From assembly GCF_010892395.1 (NCBI RefSeq), contig NZ_JAACKB010000325.1, positions 1 to 7,308 of the forward strand: a DNA stretch of 7,308 nucleotides. Direction: 5' to 3'. The stretch is from Sulfurovum sp. bin170. GTDB taxonomy: Bacteria; Campylobacterota; Campylobacteria; Campylobacterales; Sulfurovaceae. Below the pieces are notes generated by a model that did not search any database, was not told the DNA's origin, and worked only from the letters and a program-made list of their open reading frames with translations. Made by a program: the position numbers and the translations under genes. Below, piece by piece: positions 1 to 3,982 of the stretch (positions are counted from its first letter, which is position 1; every line of letters begins with the position of its first letter).

Positions 1-35
1 GAGAGAAGCGTTGACCTTAGTTATCTTTGCCTATG

Positions 36-62
36 CATCGCACCTCAGGAGAGGATGCGATG
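36..62. repeat. Strong hairpin beyond the end of the caspase gene
   Basis: The arms CATCGCA-CCTC (36-46) and GAGG-A-TGCGATG (51-62) pair over 11 bp with a single bulged A and an AGGA tetraloop. The hairpin lies 13 bases past the stop codon of the minus-strand caspase gene. Neither strand has a T-run after it, so it is not a textbook intrinsic terminator. It may be an mRNA 3'-end stabiliser, a REP-like palindrome, or an element shared with a gene left of the window. Positions 1-75 hold nothing else I can support. Confidence 0.5.
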
Positions 63-75
63 AGGAGTGAGTAGA

Positions 76-1605
76 TTAAAACTTATGACAAGCTTCTTTA
101 TGACCTAAATTACAAGCTTTTTCATAATATTCAATTGCAAGATTCTTATGGTTTCTTTCAACTGCTATTCCTAACATAAAACATCCCTTATTATATTTTA
201 ATTCACATGATTTTTCAAAATATTTCATTCCCAAATTGAAATTCTTAGGAATTCCATAACCTTGAGTATATGAAAGTCCTAGAGTAAAGCAACCTCTTCC
301 ATTATTTAGATTACATGATTTTTGATAAAACTTAATTGACTTTTGATAATCTTTTTGAACAAAAATACCATTGTTATAAACTGCACCTAAATTATAACAA
401 GCACGAGCATGATTTAAATTACAAGCTTTAGTAAAAAGTTTCAGAGACTTAGGTATATCTTTCATCGTACCTTGTCCTGTATTATAACCTACTGCTAGAT
501 TATAACATCCATCTACATTATTTAAATCACAAGATTTTTGATAAAGCTTAACAGCTTTTTGATAATCCTGTGGTAATTCCTTGCCTCCCCAATATGCTAA
601 ACCTAAAAGAGAACAAGCTTCACCATTATTTAAATCACAAGCTTTAGACAAAAGCTTTAAAGATTTAAACATATTTTTAGTTACCATACTACCACCTGCA
701 TATAGCAATCCAAGAGTATAACAAGAAGCCCCATTATTTAAAGCACACTCTTTTTCTAATTTAGCAATTTTAGCTTTTTGAATGTTTGGGTTAACTACAT
801 TATTAGGTTTTTTAGTTGGCAAAGTAAAATAAAATTTCCCATACATAGATGAACTAGTCCAAGGGCGTTGTTGATGGTCAATAGATTCATCTTTGACAGC
901 TTGACCCACATTGTTAAAAATATCAGTAATATTTAAAGGCTGATTAAGTTCTTGAAGAAGATGTTTGGTATAAAGACCATTTCCACCTTTTTCTCCATCT
1001 TCTGAAATCCCCCCAGGATAGGTAGCATAAGCCACAAAAACACCACTAGCACTATTTAGAGGAGCTAATCCTCCTCCACCTTTACCATCGGGACGACTTC
1101 GACAAGCATCTAAGATGACCATATTAAATCTATTTTTAGCATCTTTCATACCTAAAATAACTGAACTCAACGAAATTGAATTGCTCTTATTGACTCGTGA
1201 GGGTACTCTTGAATCAATAGGAATCAGATAGTTCTCTCCACCTACCTCTACTCCATGACCTGAATAGTAGAAAAGCCCTGTACCACCATTTCTTAGTTTA
1301 TAAGAAAACTTCTCTATGGCACTCTGCATCTCAAATTGTGAAGCATTGGCTAATGAAATAACTTCAAATCCTTTTTGTCTCAAAGCTATACTCATCTTTT
1401 TAGCATCAAGCACAGGATTATTTAATTTACCAAAAAATTGATAATTCTGGTTTCCAATAACCAAAGCTAACCTATTCTCTTCTCGTATCTTCTTAGGTAC
1501 AACATCAAAACCTTTTTTTACTACATGAGTAGTAGTAACACTTCTTTTTGGTGTATTACATGAAACTAACAACAATGCAACAATTACCGTAAATATAACT
1601 CTCAT
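76..1605 (-). CDS. Caspase-like (peptidase C14) lipoprotein with Hcp-type Sel1 repeats
   Basis: This 509-residue protein is predicted to be an exported lipoprotein and cysteine peptidase. Residues 1-16 are a lipoprotein signal peptide: Arg2, a hydrophobic core, and lipobox L-V-S-C with Cys16 as the lipidated residue. Residues about 44-262 form a caspase/metacaspase-like domain with the catalytic dyad His117 (YYSGHG) and Cys168 (ILDACRS), then the family's AYAT-PGG and QQRPW-SSS blocks. Residues about 280-509 are seven Sel1-like repeats, each with a C-X7-C pair (287/295, 323/331, 359/367, 395/403, 431/439, 467/475, 498/506), as in the disulfide-stapled repeats of Helicobacter Hcp proteins. The start is fixed by an ATGA overlap with the upstream peptidase gene and by an AGGAGAA ribosome site inside that gene. 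The domain identities are well supported. The substrate is unknown, and a regulatory or scaffolding role is possible. Confidence 0.93.
   Translation of the reverse strand: MRVIFTVIVALLLVSCNTPKRSVTTTHVVKKGFDVVPKKIREENRLALVIGNQNYQFFGKLNNPVLDAKKMSIALRQKGFEVISLANASQFEMQSAIEKFSYKLRNGGTGLFYYSGHGVEVGGENYLIPIDSRVPSRVNKSNSISLSSVILGMKDAKNRFNMVILDACRSRPDGKGGGGLAPLNSASGVFVAYATYPGGISEDGEKGGNGLYTKHLLQELNQPLNITDIFNNVGQAVKDESIDHQQRPWTSSSMYGKFYFTLPTKKPNNVVNPNIQKAKIAKLEKECALNNGASCYTLGLLYAGGSMVTKNMFKSLKLLSKACDLNNGEACSLLGLAYWGGKELPQDYQKAVKLYQKSCDLNNVDGCYNLAVGYNTGQGTMKDIPKSLKLFTKACNLNHARACYNLGAVYNNGIFVQKDYQKSIKFYQKSCNLNNGRGCFTLGLSYTQGYGIPKNFNLGMKYFEKSCELKYNKGCFMLGIAVERNHKNLAIEYYEKACNLGHKEACHKF
79..768 (-). repeat. 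Tandem ~108-bp Sel1 coding repeats
   Basis: The 3' part of the caspase gene is built of tandem units. The first cysteine of each pair recurs at residues 287, 323, 359, 395, 431 and 467, exactly 36 residues (108 bp) apart, and the last step to 498 is only 31. The units carry recurring phrases such as A/S-C-x-L-N-N-G followed by C-Y/F-x-L-G. Short stretches also recur at DNA level, for example versions of GATTTTTGATAAA near 317 and 532. The protein periodicity is seen directly; recent unit duplication is inferred. Confidence 0.85.
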
Positions 1606-2999
1606 CTATTTTCTCCTATATGGTCAAACTCAATAATAACAGCAATTATACTATCTTTGCTTTTAACTTTCACACCTCTACCTGAATCGTAGTTAAATTT
1701 AATCATGCTTTGTGAAAAATTAATCTTACCACTCTCTATAAGCCCCTCACCCAAAACGGCTCTCAATCTACCCCTAACCGAACCTTGCCGATTTGCAAAT
1801 GAGCTTTTGATAGCGTCAATATTCAGTTTCTCTTTGGAGTAGAGGACAATGAAATAATCTTTGCCTATGTGATTATCCATCCGAATGTGGCTATGCTCAT
1901 CAGGAAAAGCAATGCTAGAGTTTTTGTATCCTAAAAATGCACTAATTCGGCTGTCGTGGGGAAAGATGGTAGAGACCTTGTTTTGAGCATCAAGACCAAA
2001 AGCGTAGAGGTAGGCAGGTTGAGCATTTTGGATAAAAAAGTTAAATCTTGTACCTGTTTTATAGGGTTGGTTCATCTTGTAGAGATTGCTGTTGTGGCTA
2101 TAGGTTGCACTCATCTCATTGCCATTTGAGTCAACAAACTTCAACGCTCCACCCAATCTTGTTGGCTCTTGTGGTGGTGGGTTTGGTATCATCTCATAAG
2201 CCTCTCTTACAAAGTGACCAAAATCACTGTACCTAATCCAAGTGAAACCATCCTCTCCCCATCTTTTGCCCCAAGAGTTCATAAGCTGAAAACTTCCACC
2301 CTCTTGATTGTCATCATAACCAACCACCACCATAGCGTGACCTCCAAGATTTGGTTGATGATAATCACCCTGTGCAGGTTGCCACAACTGCTTGGCATGG
2401 TCAAATGAGTCTGGTGTTCTCATTCCGATAATGACTGGTTTCTTTTGAGATAGAGCTTTTTTTACTGGCTGAATCTTCTCTGTGTCATTTATTGAAAATA
2501 GCGTCTTAAAATCTTTGATTTTGTAAGCAGAGGCGTGGTTTCTATCCATTTGGGTAATGGGCTTGTTGCAATCAAATCTAAAACGGCTCAATTTCGCCAC
2601 CCCTTGATTTTGAATAAGGTCTAATGCTCTACCAATATTCGTTCCACCATCACAACCTTGACGCGTTCTAATTTGATTATAGACATACGACGGAGAGAAG
2701 ACAGAACTATCTGTTTTTGGACTATACTCCCTATTGTTTGTGATAGATTCCAAAATAGTCCTCGCCCCATACGCCGTAGCCCACGCTGTACATGTGCCTG
2801 TTGCCCCTTGACTTCCAACCGTGGGTGCGTAAGGTTGTAGTGAAACTGCTGTGGGGAGAGATTCAAAATCCCTTGTAAGAAGCTTTGCTGTTTTTGGGAT
2901 ATTTTGGTACGCCTCATCGTCAAAGATTAGACCTTTGTGGTAAGTTTGGGTGAATGAAAGGGTGGTTAGGGTTAGTATCAACGAGAGAATTTTTCTCAT
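1602..2999 (-). CDS. Secreted papain-like (C1) cysteine peptidase with DUF4384-like C-terminus
   Basis: This 465-residue protein starts with a Sec-type signal peptide (MRK, hydrophobic to about residue 15, cleavage probably near 17-20). There is no lipobox, so a periplasmic or secreted product is expected. Residues about 48-265 are a C1-family peptidase: oxyanion Gln64 and nucleophile Cys70 at the papain spacing of six (GSQGATGTCTAWA), a GCDGG block at 115-119 matching papain GCNGG, His221 (GGHAMVVVGYD) and Asn241 (NSWGKRWG). A proline-rich linker (272-279) leads to a DUF4384-like beta domain (about 285-420; YLYAFGLDAQNKV and DYFIVLYSKEKL are typical). No long propeptide is visible. It is the first gene of the operon and overlaps the caspase gene by 4 bp. 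The SD is weak (AAAGGT). DUF4384 also occurs in caspase-family proteins, which fits the pairing. The substrate is unknown. Confidence 0.92.
   Translation of the reverse strand: MRKILSLILTLTTLSFTQTYHKGLIFDDEAYQNIPKTAKLLTRDFESLPTAVSLQPYAPTVGSQGATGTCTAWATAYGARTILESITNNREYSPKTDSSVFSPSYVYNQIRTRQGCDGGTNIGRALDLIQNQGVAKLSRFRFDCNKPITQMDRNHASAYKIKDFKTLFSINDTEKIQPVKKALSQKKPVIIGMRTPDSFDHAKQLWQPAQGDYHQPNLGGHAMVVVGYDDNQEGGSFQLMNSWGKRWGEDGFTWIRYSDFGHFVREAYEMIPNPPPQEPTRLGGALKFVDSNGNEMSATYSHNSNLYKMNQPYKTGTRFNFFIQNAQPAYLYAFGLDAQNKVSTIFPHDSRISAFLGYKNSSIAFPDEHSHIRMDNHIGKDYFIVLYSKEKLNIDAIKSSFANRQGSVRGRLRAVLGEGLIESGKINFSQSMIKFNYDSGRGVKVKSKDSIIAVIIEFDHIGENR
1611..1617 (-). promoter_or_regulatory. Ribosome binding site of the caspase gene
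   Basis: On the minus strand AGGAGAA lies 5 bases before the ATG at 1605, inside the last codons of the peptidase gene. With the ATGA stop/start overlap it supports coupled translation and confirms the lipoprotein start, which brings in the signal peptide. Confidence 0.75.
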
Positions 3000-3047
3000 A
3001 TGTTACCTTTTGTTTTTATTTGGTTAAAATTGCAATTTGATTTTTAA

Positions 3048-3053
3048 AGTATA
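3048..3053 (-). promoter_or_regulatory. Candidate -10 box for the peptidase operon
   Basis: On the minus strand TATACT lies about 50 bases before the ATG at 2999, which would give a leader of roughly 40 nt. No good -35 hexamer stands 16-18 bp upstream (best is TACCCA). That is tolerable in Campylobacterota, where -35 boxes are often not recognisable. This is only the most plausible box in an AT-rich stretch. Confidence 0.28.
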
Positions 3054-3123
3054 TCGTAAAGATGCTTAAGTGGGTAGATAAAAAGACATCCTTTATAAGC
3101 AGTTTGCACTTTTTAAATTTAAT

Positions 3124-3150
3124 CGGTGGGCTTAAAAGCAACCACCCTAC
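3124..3150. repeat. REP-like palindrome in the divergent intergenic region
   Basis: CGGTGGGCTT (3124-3133) and AAGCAACCACC (3136-3146) form an imperfect inverted repeat: GGTGG and GC pair with GC and CCACC, leaving an AA bulge and a short loop, and CCCTAC ends the element. The form resembles the GGTGGGC...GCCCACCCTAC palindromes that recur between genes in many proteobacteria; that family match is from memory. The long T-run lies on the wrong side for it to terminate minus-strand transcription. The rest of 3000-3233 is AT-rich, with no gene seen. Confidence 0.45.
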
Positions 3151-3233
3151 AAAAAAAGTGTCATCTCTTTTTTAGATAACCGTTCTCTATTTAATTTTAT
3201 GTTCAATGACTATGGCATATAATCTCAAAAACC

Positions 3234-3262
3234 TTGACACAAAGTATCTAATTAGATACAAT
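3234..3262 (+). promoter_or_regulatory. Sigma70 promoter of the toxin-antitoxin operon
   Basis: A perfect -35 TTGACA (3234-3239) and -10 TACAAT (3257-3262, one mismatch to TATAAT) are 17 bp apart. The -10 ends only 5 bases before the toxin ATG, so the expected transcription start (about 3268-3270) coincides with the start codon. It is far closer to consensus than any other promoter in the window. Confidence 0.85.
3244..3259. promoter_or_regulatory. Palindromic operator of the TA operon
   Basis: GTATCTAATTAGATAC is a perfect 16-bp palindrome filling most of the promoter spacer and covering the first three bases of the -10. A dimer of the HTH antitoxin bound here would block RNA polymerase, as is known for HigA-type autoregulation. 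The palindrome is seen directly; the binding protein is inferred from the neighbouring gene. Confidence 0.75.
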
Positions 3263-3267
3263 ACAAA

Positions 3268-3573
3268 ATGTACAAAGCAAAAAAAACAAAACTCTTCTCA
3301 AAATGGCTCTCTAAACTGAAAGATATGAGAGGTCGTATCGCTATAGCTAGACGCATTGAGCGAATGGAAAATGGTAATTTTGGTGATGTAAAACCTGTTG
3401 CTACGCATATATCAGAACTTAGGATAAAAACTGGTCCTGGATATAGGGTCTATTTTACAAAAAGGGAAGAGAAGATAATTATTTTGTTGGTTGGTGGTGA
3501 TAAATCTACCCAATCAAAAGATATAGAAAAAGCAAAACAACTACTAGAGGAGTACAGCGATGAAGAGCAGTGA
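3268..3573 (+). CDS. RelE/HigB-like toxin (phage-derived Gp49-like family)
   Basis: This 101-residue protein matches the addiction-module killer family within the RelE/ParE superfamily. Hallmarks are F-x-x-W-L-x-x-L-K-D (10-19), G-N-x-G-D (36-40), ELRI (50-53), GPGYRVYF (56-63) and GGDKSTQ-x-KDI (76-86). Known relatives are small ribosome-dependent mRNA interferases acting in the cytoplasm; cleavage here is inferred from family. The length is usual and the core is intact, so it is probably active. The ATG at 3268 is chosen because the conserved core begins at residue 10, and the next ATG (residue 20) would remove it. No Shine-Dalgarno precedes it and the promoter predicts an almost leaderless mRNA. 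It overlaps the antitoxin gene by 14 bp, toxin first, as in higBA loci. Confidence 0.93.
   Translation: MYKAKKTKLFSKWLSKLKDMRGRIAIARRIERMENGNFGDVKPVATHISELRIKTGPGYRVYFTKREEKIIILLVGGDKSTQSKDIEKAKQLLEEYSDEEQ
3547..3552 (+). promoter_or_regulatory. Strong ribosome binding site of the antitoxin
   Basis: GAGGAG lies 7 bases before the antitoxin ATG at 3560, within the toxin's last codons. It contrasts with the toxin, which has no Shine-Dalgarno, and would favour antitoxin synthesis from the shared transcript. Confidence 0.75.
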
Positions 3574-3859
3574 ACTAATACCTTTTGATATAACAGAGTA
3601 TCTTGATAGTGAAGAGGCGATAGCTGAATATCTCTCACAAGTACTTGAAGATGGGGATAATGATGAGTTTATAAGAGCCATTGGACATATTGCCAAAGCA
3701 AAAGGGATGGCACAGATAGCCAAAGATACAGGCTTGGGAAGAGAGAGTCTATATAAAGCATTTCGTCCTGATGCCAAACCTAGATTTGAGACCGTGATGA
3801 AGGTGATGAACTCTTTGCAGATTCAATTTAGTGCTATACCTCGGTTGCAAGTTGGGTAG
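3560..3859 (+). CDS. HTH antitoxin of the RelE/HigB-like module
   Basis: This 99-residue protein matches the addiction-module antidote family that pairs with Gp49-like toxins. Near the start it has the family signature FDITEYLDSEEAIAEYL (9-25). A helix-turn-helix follows at about 41-68 (AIGHIAKAKGMAQIAKDTGL, then GRESLYKAF), and the C-terminal part is KPRFETVMKVMNSLQIQFSA. It should neutralise the toxin by direct contact and repress the operon at the palindrome 3244-3259. The start is set by the GAGGAG site and by the family's short leader before FDITEYL. It overlaps the toxin gene by 14 bp, and its stop codon lies in the terminator stem. Family assignment is firm; operator binding is inferred. 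Confidence 0.93.
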   Translation: MKSSELIPFDITEYLDSEEAIAEYLSQVLEDGDNDEFIRAIGHIAKAKGMAQIAKDTGLGRESLYKAFRPDAKPRFETVMKVMNSLQIQFSAIPRLQVG

Positions 3860-3886
3860 GGATTGTTAAACCAACCCTACTTTTTT
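3856..3886 (+). terminator. Intrinsic terminator of the TA operon
   Basis: GTAGGG (3856-3861) pairs with CCCTAC (3875-3880). An inner TTG/CAA stem continues past a bulged A, the loop is about 6 nt, and TTTTTT follows at 3881-3886. The antitoxin stop codon (TAG, 3857-3859) lies inside the 5' arm, so the operon ends with almost no 3' leader. Confidence 0.85.
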
Positions 3887-3950
3887 ATTGAAATAATGCC
3901 AGAATAACACTTCAGTATCCTGTTTTAATCCGTTAAAAAGTTTCTTTAGA

Positions 3951-3956
3951 TAAAAT
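3951..3956 (+). promoter_or_regulatory. Candidate -10 box for the SNF2 gene
   Basis: TAAAAT within TTTAGATAAAATTA lies 26 bases before the helicase ATG and after the TA terminator, so the gene needs its own promoter. There is no convincing -35, but the T-rich upstream stretch and extended AT context fit Campylobacterota promoters. The predicted leader is about 20 nt, A-rich, and lacks a Shine-Dalgarno. Confidence 0.4.
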
Positions 3957-3982
3957 TAGCCTTAAAAAAATGGTAACCAAAA

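Noticed and set aside
1..63. C-terminal end of a plus-strand gene entering from the left
   Set aside because: Two frames stay open into 1-70, but the stretch is too short and contains the hairpin; nothing favours coding.
79..768. CRISPR or non-coding repeat array
   Set aside because: The periodicity is 108 bp, in frame, and diverged at DNA level; it encodes Sel1 repeats.
2048..2408. Two plus-strand open frames of 62 and 79 codons opposite the papain-like gene
   Set aside because: They are antisense to a gene with a clear catalytic domain, show low-complexity His/Ser-rich translations and have no ribosome site.
2621..2923. 100-codon minus-strand frame and a 60-codon plus-strand frame within the papain-like gene
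   Set aside because: Both overlap the conserved Cys70 region in other frames and resemble no protein family.
3152..3173. AAAAAAG/CTTTTTT inverted repeat as a terminator
   Set aside because: The stem is almost all A-T, and no plus-strand gene lies upstream to terminate.
3450..3777. Minus-strand frames opposite the toxin and antitoxin genes
   Set aside because: They are shadows of two firmly assigned overlapping genes; no start signal or family resemblance.
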